This document shows positions 17,112 through 25,118 of a stretch of 64,000 nt of DNA, one piece after another (the stretch's first letter is position 1; every line of letters starts with the position of its first letter). Origin of the DNA: Cellulomonas sp. APG4 (GTDB taxonomy: Bacteria; Actinomycetota; Actinomycetes; Actinomycetales; Cellulomonadaceae); NCBI RefSeq assembly GCF_009996735.1, contig NZ_JAACYI010000014.1, positions 1-64,000 of the forward strand. The letters run 5' to 3'. Under the pieces are notes generated by a model that saw only the letters and a list, made by a program, of their open reading frames with translations, did not search any database and was not told where the DNA came from. The translations under genes were made by a program, and so were the position numbers.

Positions 17112-18166
17112 AGCGCGACTCTCCTCGACCGCACGAGCCCCACGAGGAGCGGGGCGCCCGCCGCGGCGACGACGATGCCCACCTCGAGCTCGCCCGGCGG
17201 CGTGACCACGCGCCCGAGCGCGTCGGCGAGGAGCACGAGCGTGGCGCCCAGCATGGCGGCGACGGGCAGCAGCCGGGCGTGCGCCCCGCCCACCAGGGCA
17301 CGAGCCCCGTGCGCCCCCACGAGCCCGACGAACACGAGGGGCCCGGCCATGGCGGTCGCGGTGCCGCAGAGGAGGACGACGGCGGCCATCGCGGCGGCGC
17401 GCGTGCGGGGGAGGCGGAAGCCGAGGCCCCGTGCGACGTCGTCGCCGAGCGCGAGGGCGTCGAGCGCCCGGGCCAGCGCGACGGCGACCAGGGCACCTAC
17501 GGCGAGCACGGGTGTGAGCGCGAGGGCGTCGTCGAGGGCTCGGCCCGTGAGGGAGCCCACGGTCCAGAAGCGGTAGCGGTCGAGCGCCGCGGGGTCGCCG
17601 AGCAGCACGAGGGTGGTCAGCGAGGTGAGTCCCGCGGTGACGGCGGCGCCCGCGACCACGAGGAGGGCCGGCGACGAGCCTGCGCGTGCGGACGCGGCGA
17701 CGGCCGCGATGAGCCCCGCCGCGGCCAGCGCGCCGAGCAGTGCGAGCCCGGCCAGCCCGAGGACCGAGGTCACGCCCAGCAGGCTCAGCCCGAGGACGAC
17801 GGCGAACGCCGCGCCGGCGTTGACGCCGAGCAGCCCGGGATCCGCGACCGGGTTGCGGGTGACCCCCTGCATCACGACGCCCGCCACGCCGAGGGACGCG
17901 CCCACGAGCAGACCGATGACGGTGCGCGGGACCCGCAGCTCGCGGATCACGACGACGTCGGGCGAGGTGGGCCCCCCGAGGGCGGCCGGGTCGAGCAGCG
18001 CGGTCAGCGCCGTGAGGGGGCTCGTGCCGCGTGCGCCGACGGCGAGGCTGAGCGCGACGGCGAGCACCAGGGTCGCGACCAGGACGACGAGGCCGACGGC
18101 GGGGTGCGCGCCGGACGGCCGGGCCTGCTCCGGGGCCCCGGCCCGGGAGGTCCCGGAGGTAAGCAC
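17108..18166 (-). CDS. Iron-siderophore ABC permease, FecCD family (first subunit)
   Basis: The 352-residue partner permease has the same family landmarks: IRELRVPRTVIGLLVGASLGVAGVVMQGVTRNPVADPGLLGVNAGA and LGDDVARGLGFRLPRTR. Together the two form the inner-membrane channel for ferric siderophore. The GTG start lies within the iron box at 18158-18176, so the transcript would be leaderless or the true start slightly downstream. The family length favours the start given. It is the first gene of the permease-permease-ATPase unit. Confidence 0.9.
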   Translation of the reverse strand: MLTSGTSRAGAPEQARPSGAHPAVGLVVLVATLVLAVALSLAVGARGTSPLTALTALLDPAALGGPTSPDVVVIRELRVPRTVIGLLVGASLGVAGVVMQGVTRNPVADPGLLGVNAGAAFAVVLGLSLLGVTSVLGLAGLALLGALAAAGLIAAVAASARAGSSPALLVVAGAAVTAGLTSLTTLVLLGDPAALDRYRFWTVGSLTGRALDDALALTPVLAVGALVAVALARALDALALGDDVARGLGFRLPRTRAAAMAAVVLLCGTATAMAGPLVFVGLVGAHGARALVGGAHARLLPVAAMLGATLVLLADALGRVVTPPGELEVGIVVAAAGAPLLVGLVRSRRVAL

Positions 18167-18176
18167 TGCCTTACCT
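18158..18176. promoter_or_regulatory. Iron box at the start of the siderophore permease operon
   Basis: This 19-bp site matches 15 of 19 positions of TWAGGTWAGSCTWACCTWA, and the right half (GCCTTACCTTA) matches all 11. A second AGGTAAG half-site overlaps on the left (18157-18163). It lies across the start of the permease gene and touches the stop codon of the marR gene, so iron control would begin exactly at the operon head. Confidence 0.72.
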
Positions 18177-18685
18177 TATGCCCGTGCGGACCCCTGGTCG
18201 GAACCGTCCGCGTGCCGGTCGGCGGCCCCGGAGCCTGCGCGGGCGCGCATGACGCGCAGGAGGGCGGCCGCGCCGAGCGCGAGGTGCTCGAGGTCGGCGT
18301 CGTCGAGCGCGTCGAGCACCTCGGCCTCCGCCGGTGGGCGGGTCGCGACGAGGTCGCGCAGCGCGTCCACCGCAGCGTCGGTCGCGACCACGCGACGCAC
18401 CCGGCCGTCGTCGGGGTCGCTGCGACGCATGACCATCCCGGCCGCCTCGAGGCGGTCGACGAGACCCGAGACGGTGGGGCCGGAGACGCCGAGCACGCTC
18501 GCGAGCTCGGACGGCGTGTGCGGTCCGCGCAGGTGCAGCAGCGCGAGCACGCGCAGCTGCTGCGCGGTCAGCCGGCTGTGGGCGAGGTGGTCCATCGAGT
18601 ACGCGACCAGCAGGTCGCTCAGCTCGTCGTGCGTGCGCAGGAACTCCGCGACGAGAGCGGCGCGCCGCGGGTCGGGGGTGGGCAC
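18176..18685 (-). CDS. MarR family transcriptional regulator
   Basis: The 169-residue winged-helix regulator shows LTAQQLRVLALLHLRGPHTPSELASVLGVSGPTVSGLVDRLEAAGMVMRRSDPDDGRVRRV as the DNA-binding core, with an extended Ala-rich C-terminus. It is divergent from the RND exporter gene with 103 bp between starts, and a small inverted repeat lies there. MarR proteins in this layout usually repress the exporter and themselves until a ligand binds. It ends where the siderophore operon begins, so readthrough into the iron genes is possible. Confidence 0.88.
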   Translation of the reverse strand: MPTPDPRRAALVAEFLRTHDELSDLLVAYSMDHLAHSRLTAQQLRVLALLHLRGPHTPSELASVLGVSGPTVSGLVDRLEAAGMVMRRSDPDDGRVRRVVATDAAVDALRDLVATRPPAEAEVLDALDDADLEHLALGAAALLRVMRARAGSGAADRHADGSDQGSARA

Positions 18686-18714
18686 GCCGCGAGGGTAGCG
18701 AACTCCTGAGCCTG

Positions 18715-18732
18715 AGGCTAAGCATGTAGCCT
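18715..18732. promoter_or_regulatory. Candidate MarR operator between marR and RND exporter
   Basis: An inverted repeat AGGCTA-6-TAGCCT sits in the 103-bp divergent promoter region. Its 18-bp size fits a MarR dimer site. The arms are short, so the assignment rests on location. Confidence 0.45.
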
Positions 18733-18788
18733 GGACGCCCCGCGACGGCGATGTCGCTGCCCCTGCTGCTGCTCCTCCGGAGGACGTC

Positions 18789-21700
18789 GTGCACCGACTC
18801 GCCAGGCTCTCGCTCGGCATGCGTGCCGTGACCGCGCTGCTGACCCTCGCCGTGACCGCCCTGGGCGTCGTGAGCCTCGGGGCGCTCAAGCAGGAGCTCA
18901 TCCCGTCCGTCCAGCTGCCCGCAGCCTTCGTGCTCGGCGTGTACCCCGGGTCGTCGCCCGACGTCGTCGAGGCGCAGGTCACCGAGCCCGTCGAGACCGC
19001 GGCGCGCGCCGTGCGCGGCGTCGAGGAGATCACCTCGACGTCGTCCACGAGCCTCTCGGTCACGACGGCGACCTTCGAGTACGGCACGGACATGGACCTC
19101 GCCGCGCAGCAGCTGACCACTGCGGTGAACCGTGCCGGCACCGGGCTCCCCGCCGACGTCGAGCCGCAGGTGCTCACGGGATCCGTCGACGACCTTCCGG
19201 TGGTCCAGCTCGCGGTCGCGGGCGGCTCCGACGACGCCGCGCTGACCGCGACCGTCGAGGACGTGCTGGTGCCCGCGCTCGAGGACGTGCCCGACGTGCG
19301 CACCGTCGCCCTCACGGGCGTGGCGGAGCAGGAGATCGTGCTCGACGTCGATCTCGCCCGCCTGGCCGCGCTCGGCCTCACGCCCGACGTCGTGCTCGGC
19401 GTGCTCGACGCGCACGGCCTCACCCTGCCCGCGGGCACGATCACCGAGGGCGCCCAGACGTACTCCGTCCAGGTGGGCACGCCCGTCACCTCGGTCGACG
19501 AGCTCGCCGCCCTTCCGCTGATCCCGCCGGACGGCACGGCCCCCGCCGGCGGGGTCGTGCTGTCCGACGTCGCCGAGGTGGTCGACACGCAGGCCGCAGC
19601 CACTTCGCTCTCGCGGCTCGACGGCGAGCCCGCGCTCGCGGTCGCCCTGACCAAGACCCCTGCCGGCAACACGGTCGACGTGTCGCACGCGGTACAGGAG
19701 GCGATCGCGGACGTCGAGGACGCCCTCGCTGCCCAGGACGTGCGCGTGAGCGTCGTCTTCGACCAGGCGCCCTTCATCGAGGAGTCGATCGAGGGGCTCG
19801 CGACCGAGGGCGCGCTGGGCCTCGTGTTCGCCGTCGTCGTGATCCTGCTCTTCCTCGCCTCGCTGCGCTCGACCCTCGTCTCCGCGGTCTCGATCCCGCT
19901 GTCGCTGCTGGTCGCCTTCACGGTGATGCGCGTGACGGGCTACACGCTCAACCTCCTCACCCTCGCGGCGCTGACCATCTCGATCGGCCGCGTGGTCGAC
20001 GACTCGATCGTGGTGATCGAGAACATCAAGCGGCACCTGTCCTACGGCGAGTCCAAGCGCGACGCGATCCTCACCGCGGTGCGTGAGGTGGGCGGCGCGA
20101 TCACCTCCTCGACCGTCGCGACGGTCGCGGTGTTCGTGCCGATCGGCCTCGTCGGCGGGATCGTGGGCGAGCTCTTCCGCCCGTTCGCGATGACCGTCGC
20201 GATCGCGATGGGAGCCTCCCTGTTCGTGGCCCTGACCATCGTGCCGGTGCTCGCGTACTGGTTCGTGCGCGCGCCGCGAGCGGCCGACGGCGACCTCGCC
20301 GCGGTGCGCGACGCTGCCGAGGAGCGTGAGCGTCGCGGGGTGTGGCAGCGCGCGTACGTGCCGACGCTCGCGGCCGCGCTGCGGCACCCGTGGGTCACGC
20401 TGACCACGGCCGTCGCGGTGCTCGGCGGGACGCTCGCGCTGGTGCCGCAGCTCGAGACCAACCTGCTGGGCGACTCGGGTCAGGACACCGTCACGGTCAC
20501 GCAGGACTTCGCCCCCGGCACGTCGCTCGAGGCCCAGGACGCCGCCGCGCGCGAGGTCGAGGACGCGCTGCGCGAGCTGCCCGAGGTCGCCACCGTGCAG
20601 ACCACCGTGGGCTCGGACCCGACGACGGCGGCCTTCACCGGTGGGGGAGAGCAGGCCTCGTTCGCGGTGACGCTCGACCCCGACGTCGACGGCGTCGCCG
20701 CGCAGGACACCGTGCGACGCACGGTCGCGGACCTGGGCGGCGACCGCACCACGGCCCTGACCGTCTCAGGTGGGGATGCCGCGTTCGGCAGCTCGACGAT
20801 CGACCTCGTCGTCACCGCGCCCGAGGTCGACGTGCTGGGGGAGGCCGCAGGACTCGTGGCCGACGCCGCGGCCGAGGTGGACGGCGTTCTGTCGGCGGTC
20901 AACAACCTCGCGAGCGACCAGGAGATCGTCGACGTCACGGTCGACCGGGACGCCGCGGCGCGCGCGGGCCTCACGGAGAACCAGGTGGCCCAGGCGGTCG
21001 CGGGCCTCATGCAGCCCGTGCCCGTGGGCACGGTCGACCTGGGCGACGGGCCCGTCGACGTGCGGGCGACGCTCGGCGACGCGCCGCTCACCGTCGACGA
21101 GCTGCGGGCCGCGCCCCTGCTGACGGCCCAGGGACCCGTGCCGGTCTCGGCGCTCGCGAGCGTCGAGGTGGTGCAGGTGCCCTCGGCGATCACGCGGCTC
21201 GACGGGGCGCGCAGCGCCACCATCGCCGTGACGCCCGAGGGCCAGGACATCGGCTCGCTCTCGGCCGAGCTCGAGCAGGTGGTCGCCGAGCTCGACCTCC
21301 CGGCGGGTACCGACGTGACGCTGGGCGGTGTCGCGGCCGACCAGGAGGAGGCGTTCGCCGACCTCGGTCTGGCCCTGCTGCTCGCGGTCGCGATCGTCTA
21401 CATCGTGATGGTCGCGACGTTCAACAGCCTCGTCCAGCCGCTGATCCTGCTGGTCTCGGTCCCCTTCGCGGCCACGGGCGCGCTGCTCGCGCTGCTGGTC
21501 ACGGGCACGCCCCTGGGCGTCCCCGCGCTCATCGGTCTGCTCATGCTCGTGGGTGTGGTGGTCTCGAACGCGATCGTGCTCATCGACCTGATCAACCAGT
21601 ACCGCGAGCGCGGGCGCGGCCTGGACGACGCCGTGCGCGAGGGGGCCCGCAAGCGCCTGCGCCCCATCGTCATGACCGCGGCCGCGACGATCTTCGCGCT

Positions 21701-21884
21701 GGTGCCGATGGCGCTGGGACTCACCGGCGGTGGCGCCTTCATCTCGCGGCCGCTCGCCCTCGTGGTGATCGGCGGCCTGCTCACCTCCACGCTGCTCACG
21801 CTCGTCGTGGTGCCCGTGCTCTACACGCTCCAGGCGCGTCGGGGTGAGCGGCGCAGGCTCGCGGCCGAGGGCCTACGCGCCTGA
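18789..21884 (+). CDS. RND (AcrB/MMPL-type) efflux transporter
   Basis: This 1031-residue transporter has the RND duplication. Helix 1 (MRAVTALLTLAVTALGVVSL) is followed by a large extracytoplasmic loop, helices 2-6, a second loop and helices 8-12. The proton-relay pair in helix 4 is present as Asp404-Asp405 (GRVVDDSIVVIENI). LIPSVQLPAAFVLGVYPGSSPDVVE is typical of the HAE1-like group found without outer-membrane partners in Gram-positives. It probably exports lipophilic drugs or lipids by proton antiport. GGAGG precedes the GTG. No membrane-fusion gene is adjacent, unlike Gram-negative systems. Confidence 0.93.
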   Translation: MHRLARLSLGMRAVTALLTLAVTALGVVSLGALKQELIPSVQLPAAFVLGVYPGSSPDVVEAQVTEPVETAARAVRGVEEITSTSSTSLSVTTATFEYGTDMDLAAQQLTTAVNRAGTGLPADVEPQVLTGSVDDLPVVQLAVAGGSDDAALTATVEDVLVPALEDVPDVRTVALTGVAEQEIVLDVDLARLAALGLTPDVVLGVLDAHGLTLPAGTITEGAQTYSVQVGTPVTSVDELAALPLIPPDGTAPAGGVVLSDVAEVVDTQAAATSLSRLDGEPALAVALTKTPAGNTVDVSHAVQEAIADVEDALAAQDVRVSVVFDQAPFIEESIEGLATEGALGLVFAVVVILLFLASLRSTLVSAVSIPLSLLVAFTVMRVTGYTLNLLTLAALTISIGRVVDDSIVVIENIKRHLSYGESKRDAILTAVREVGGAITSSTVATVAVFVPIGLVGGIVGELFRPFAMTVAIAMGASLFVALTIVPVLAYWFVRAPRAADGDLAAVRDAAEERERRGVWQRAYVPTLAAALRHPWVTLTTAVAVLGGTLALVPQLETNLLGDSGQDTVTVTQDFAPGTSLEAQDAAAREVEDALRELPEVATVQTTVGSDPTTAAFTGGGEQASFAVTLDPDVDGVAAQDTVRRTVADLGGDRTTALTVSGGDAAFGSSTIDLVVTAPEVDVLGEAAGLVADAAAEVDGVLSAVNNLASDQEIVDVTVDRDAAARAGLTENQVAQAVAGLMQPVPVGTVDLGDGPVDVRATLGDAPLTVDELRAAPLLTAQGPVPVSALASVEVVQVPSAITRLDGARSATIAVTPEGQDIGSLSAELEQVVAELDLPAGTDVTLGGVAADQEEAFADLGLALLLAVAIVYIVMVATFNSLVQPLILLVSVPFAATGALLALLVTGTPLGVPALIGLLMLVGVVVSNAIVLIDLINQYRERGRGLDDAVREGARKRLRPIVMTAAATIFALVPMALGLTGGGAFISRPLALVVIGGLLTSTLLTLVVVPVLYTLQARRGERRRLAAEGLRA

Positions 21885-21894
21885 GCGGTGCGGG

Positions 21895-23613
21895 TCAGCC
21901 GCGTCCGCGGCCCTTCCCGGGGGCAGGCGCGGGCGGCCCACCGTCCTTCGGTTCCGGTGCCTCGGGCTTGCCCGGGCCCGACGGCGGGGTCGGACGTCCG
22001 TTCCCTCCCGCGGGCTTGCCCGGCGGAGTCGCGGGCGGGCCGTCGTCGGCAGGGCTGCTCGGTGCGTCCGCCGGCTTGCCGGGGGTTCCGGCGGGCTTGC
22101 CCGGCGTGCCAGCGGGCGTGCCGGGGGTCCCGGCGGGCGTGCCGGGGGTGCCGGCGGGTTTGCCGGGGGTCCCGGGGGTGCCGGCGGGCTTGCCGGACGA
22201 CCCCGACGTCGCGGGGTCCGGCAGGTCGTCGGGTGGGCCTGCCCCGCGGTCGGCCGCGGCCGGCAGCTCCGGCGGACCCGGGATGCGCTCGGCGCCGGCC
22301 GGGGCCGTCGGTGTGGGCAGGACGGTCGGGGTCGGCAGGCTCCTCGGCGGTGCGGTGGGCGGCCACGTGGTCGGCGACCACGGCACACCCGCCGGGGCGT
22401 CGTCGGCGGTGTCGGTCACGGTTCGGTCCACCTGCTCGACCACCGTGTCCTGCGCCACCTCGGCGGCTGCGGGGAGCGGGGCGATCGCGCCGGTCACCGC
22501 GAGGGTCGCGCCCACGGCGGCCGACGTCGCGGCGGCGCTCGAGACCGGGAGGGCCGAGGCGACGGTGGTCGCCGCGGAGCCGAGGTCCGGCGTCGGGACG
22601 TGGCGCAGGCCCGGCAGCCCCGAGAGCACCGAGAGCGGTCCGGCCACGATCCGCAGGCGACCCAGACCCACGCGCAGGAACGCGTGGACGACGTCGGGGT
22701 CGAACTGCGTCCCCGCGCAGCGCGCGAGCTCCTCGCGTGCCGCCGCGGCCGAGAGGGGCTCCTTGTAGGACCGTGCGGAGGTGATCACGTCGTACGCGTC
22801 CGCGACGGCGACCACGCGGGCACCGAGCGAGATCGACGTCCCCGCGAGGCCCGCGGGGTAGCCCCCGCCGTCCCAGCGCTCGTGGTGCTGACCGATCGCG
22901 TCGAGCCACGGCCCGAGCCACTCGGCGAGCGGACGCGCGAGCTCCATCCCCTCGTGCGGGTGGGTCGTGAGCACCGCCCACTCGCCGGGGCTCGGCCGGC
23001 TGGTGCTCGTCAGCACGTCGGCCGGCACGTGCAGCTTGCCGACGTCGTGCAGCAACGCGGCCCAGCCGAGCTTGGCCGCGTCCTCGCGCGAGAGGCCCAT
23101 CTCGGTCGCGACGAGCGCGGCGTAGGCCTGCACGCGCTCGCTGTGCTTGAACGTCACCTCGTCGTGCGCGCCGAGCGCGGCGACCAGCTCGAGCACGAGC
23201 GCTGCCGGGTCAGGGGCCTCGCCGGGCTGCCGCGCGGACCGGGTGCGTTCGAGCCAGGTCTCGAGCACCTCGGGGGACCACGTGCGTCGCGCCACCGCGA
23301 AGCGGGAGGGCGCACGGTCGGGAAAGACGAGGGTCATCCGCAGGAGCGTGCTGAGCGGGAGCAGCCTGCGGGTCCAGCGCGTCGCGAGCAGCACGAGCGC
23401 CGTCGACAGCGCGACCTGCGCGAGCAGCCACAGCCACGGGTGCATCCCGAGGCGCTCGGGCGGGAGCCAGCGTGCCGTGGCGAGCCCGACGGCGAGCGCG
23501 AGGAGCGCGGGCAGCAGCGGCGCGAGCACGCGCACGGTCCCGGCGAGGAGCGGGCGGGGCTGCCAGGTGCCGAGGGTGGCGTCGTCGTAGTTCTGTGTGG
23601 GACCCGACGCCAT
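21895..23613 (-). CDS. Membrane HD-GYP phosphodiesterase with long Pro/Gly tail
   Basis: The 572-residue protein has two N-terminal helices (28-49 and 58-78) and an HD-GYP domain (about 145-320). Metal ligands are His157, His189-Asp190, Lys193, His220 and His243-His244, with GYP at 251-253, so it should cleave cyclic di-GMP or a related signal. A weakly hydrophobic Ala/Val segment (345-382) may cross the membrane again. The last 190 residues are Pro/Thr/Gly-rich, with seven-residue repeats like GTPGKPA at 475-515. If that topology holds, the tail is outside the cell, perhaps in the wall. It ends 10 bp from the convergent RND gene. Confidence 0.87.
   Translation of the reverse strand: MASGPTQNYDDATLGTWQPRPLLAGTVRVLAPLLPALLALAVGLATARWLPPERLGMHPWLWLLAQVALSTALVLLATRWTRRLLPLSTLLRMTLVFPDRAPSRFAVARRTWSPEVLETWLERTRSARQPGEAPDPAALVLELVAALGAHDEVTFKHSERVQAYAALVATEMGLSREDAAKLGWAALLHDVGKLHVPADVLTSTSRPSPGEWAVLTTHPHEGMELARPLAEWLGPWLDAIGQHHERWDGGGYPAGLAGTSISLGARVVAVADAYDVITSARSYKEPLSAAAAREELARCAGTQFDPDVVHAFLRVGLGRLRIVAGPLSVLSGLPGLRHVPTPDLGSAATTVASALPVSSAAATSAAVGATLAVTGAIAPLPAAAEVAQDTVVEQVDRTVTDTADDAPAGVPWSPTTWPPTAPPRSLPTPTVLPTPTAPAGAERIPGPPELPAAADRGAGPPDDLPDPATSGSSGKPAGTPGTPGKPAGTPGTPAGTPGTPAGTPGKPAGTPGKPADAPSSPADDGPPATPPGKPAGGNGRPTPPSGPGKPEAPEPKDGGPPAPAPGKGRGRG
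22080..22200. repeat. In-frame tandem repeat encoding PAGTPGT/PGKPAG units
   Basis: Five to six copies of a 15-21 bp unit (core GCCGGGGGTGCCGGCGGG on the plus strand) encode collagen-like Pro-Ala-Gly-Thr-Pro-Gly repeats in the HD-GYP tail. All length differences are multiples of three. Such tracts change copy number easily, so tail length may vary between strains. Confidence 0.85.
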
Positions 23614-23779
23614 GTCCTGACTATCGGCACGTCGGGACCATCCCTGTAAAGCCGGGCGGTCGCACGTTCGGGTGATCCTCCGTCCGTCGGCGCCCCGATC
23701 GAGTTCCCAGCCTGCACACAGGTTCGAGGTGCACCCTGGAGGCGGAGCCGCCGGAGGCGCGGCGACGAGGAGGCGCATC

Positions 23780-24400
23780 ATGAGCACGTCGAGGCGCAGG
23801 TGGGTGCTGGGTGCGGCCGGGGTCGCGGGCGCCGTCGGGGTGGCCGTCGCTGCCGGGGCGGTGGCTCCTGCGGTCGCCGCGGAGGAGGACGACGAGCGGC
23901 TCGCGCTCCGCGAGCAGCGCATCGTCGAGGCTCTCGACGAGCTGGTCGAGGACGGGACGATCGAGACGGACCAGGCGGAGGCGGTGGCGCAGACGCTCGC
24001 CGGCTCCGACGCGCTGGGTCCCCGTGCCGGAGGGCACATGCGTGGCGACGCGGTGGGCGTGGACGCGGCGGCGGAGGTGCTCGGCCTGACCACCGAGGAG
24101 CTGCTGACGCGCCTGCACGACGGCGACACGCTCGCGGACGTGGCGCGCGACGAGGGTGTCGAGGTCGACGCGCTGGTGGACGCCCTCGTCGCGGCGGCCC
24201 GCGAGCGCCTGGACGACGCCGTGACCGACGGACGCCTCACGCAGGCCGAGGCGGACGAGCGCGCCGCCGACCTCGAGGACCGCATCGCCGAGCGCGTCGA
24301 GGAGGGCGGGGCGCTGGGCCGCGGCCCGCTCGGGCGGTCGACCGGTGAGCGGGGGCACGGTCCGCACGGCCCGGCCGACTGGTCGGGCACCGGCGCCTGA
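23780..24400 (+). CDS. Secreted helical protein of unknown function
   Basis: The 206-residue protein has an Arg-rich start, a hydrophobic core and an Ala-rich cleavage region (APAVAA/EED), so it is exported by Sec or possibly Tat (TSRRRWVLG). The mature part is strongly acidic and helical. It contains two short repeats of the pattern VEDGTIETDQAEAVAQ and VTDGRLTQAEADERAADL, a module seen in many actinobacterial secreted hypotheticals. A His/Gly-rich tail (RGHGPHGPADWSG) could bind metal. GAGGAGG precedes the ATG. It is divergent from the HD-GYP gene. No function is assigned. Confidence 0.72.
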   Translation: MSTSRRRWVLGAAGVAGAVGVAVAAGAVAPAVAAEEDDERLALREQRIVEALDELVEDGTIETDQAEAVAQTLAGSDALGPRAGGHMRGDAVGVDAAAEVLGLTTEELLTRLHDGDTLADVARDEGVEVDALVDALVAAARERLDDAVTDGRLTQAEADERAADLEDRIAERVEEGGALGRGPLGRSTGERGHGPHGPADWSGTGA

Positions 24401-24418
24401 CCCCGGGCCGACCCATCT

Positions 24419-24455
24419 CCCGGACCCGCGGCGCCCCCCTCGCCGCGGGTCCGGG
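24419..24455. terminator. Bidirectional terminator
   Basis: A perfect 15-bp stem (24419-24433 with 24441-24455) with a 7-nt C-rich loop lies between two convergent genes, followed on the plus side by TCCTCCTC. It should serve both. Confidence 0.85.
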
Positions 24456-24461
24456 TCCTCC

Positions 24462-25118
24462 TCAGGGGCGCGCACCCTCGTCGAGGTAGGTGAGCACCGC
24501 GAGCACGCGGCGGTGGTCGTCGTCCGACGGCGGCAGGTCGAGCTTGGCCAGGATGTTGTTGATGTGCTTGCTCACGGCCTTCTCGGTGACGACCAGTCGC
24601 TCGGCGATCGCGGCGTTGGAGCGTCCCTCGGCCATGACCGCGAGCACCTCGCGCTCGCGTGGTGTGAGCGGGGACAGCCTGTCGTGCTGGCGGCCGCCCC
24701 CGAGGATCTGCGCGATCACCTCGGGGTCCATCACGGTGCCTCCCGCTGCGACGCGGCGCACGGCCTCCACGAAGTCGCGCACGTCGCCCACCCGGTCCTT
24801 GAGCAGGTAGCCGACCCCGCCCGTGCGGTCGGACAGCAGCTCGGACGCGTACACCTGCTCGACGTACTGCGACAGGATCAGCACCGGCAGGCCGGGCACC
24901 TCGCGGCGCGCGAGGACGGCGGCTCGCAGGCCCTCGTCGGTGAACCCCGGTGGCAGCCGCACGTCCACCACCGCGACGTCGGGCCGCAGCTCGACGAGCC
25001 GGTCGGCCAGGGCCGTGCCCTCCTCGAGCGCGGCGACCACCTCCATGCCGTGAGCCTCGAGCATGCGGACCAGCCCGTCGCGGAGCAGGGCGAGGTCCTC
25101 GGCGATCAGGACGCGCAC
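24462..25118 (-). CDS. Two-component response regulator, NarL/LuxR family
   Basis: The 218-residue protein has a receiver with acidic Glu/Asp pair (IAEDLALLRDG), phosphoacceptor Asp in VVDVRLPPGFTDEG, conserved Lys in YLLKDRVGD, and a LuxR HTH (LTPREREVLAVMAEGRSNAAIAERL). The LPPGFTDEG loop marks the LiaR/DesR-like branch often found in actinobacteria. The start overlaps the kinase 3' end by 13 bp. Targets are not known; the MFS gene upstream on the same strand is a candidate. Confidence 0.92.
   Translation of the reverse strand: MRVLIAEDLALLRDGLVRMLEAHGMEVVAALEEGTALADRLVELRPDVAVVDVRLPPGFTDEGLRAAVLARREVPGLPVLILSQYVEQVYASELLSDRTGGVGYLLKDRVGDVRDFVEAVRRVAAGGTVMDPEVIAQILGGGRQHDRLSPLTPREREVLAVMAEGRSNAAIAERLVVTEKAVSKHINNILAKLDLPPSDDDHRRVLAVLTYLDEGARP

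Noticed and set aside
22080-22200. Regular short repeats that could suggest a CRISPR array
   Set aside because: The units are contiguous, in frame and encode Pro/Gly repeats; there are no spacers and no cas genes.
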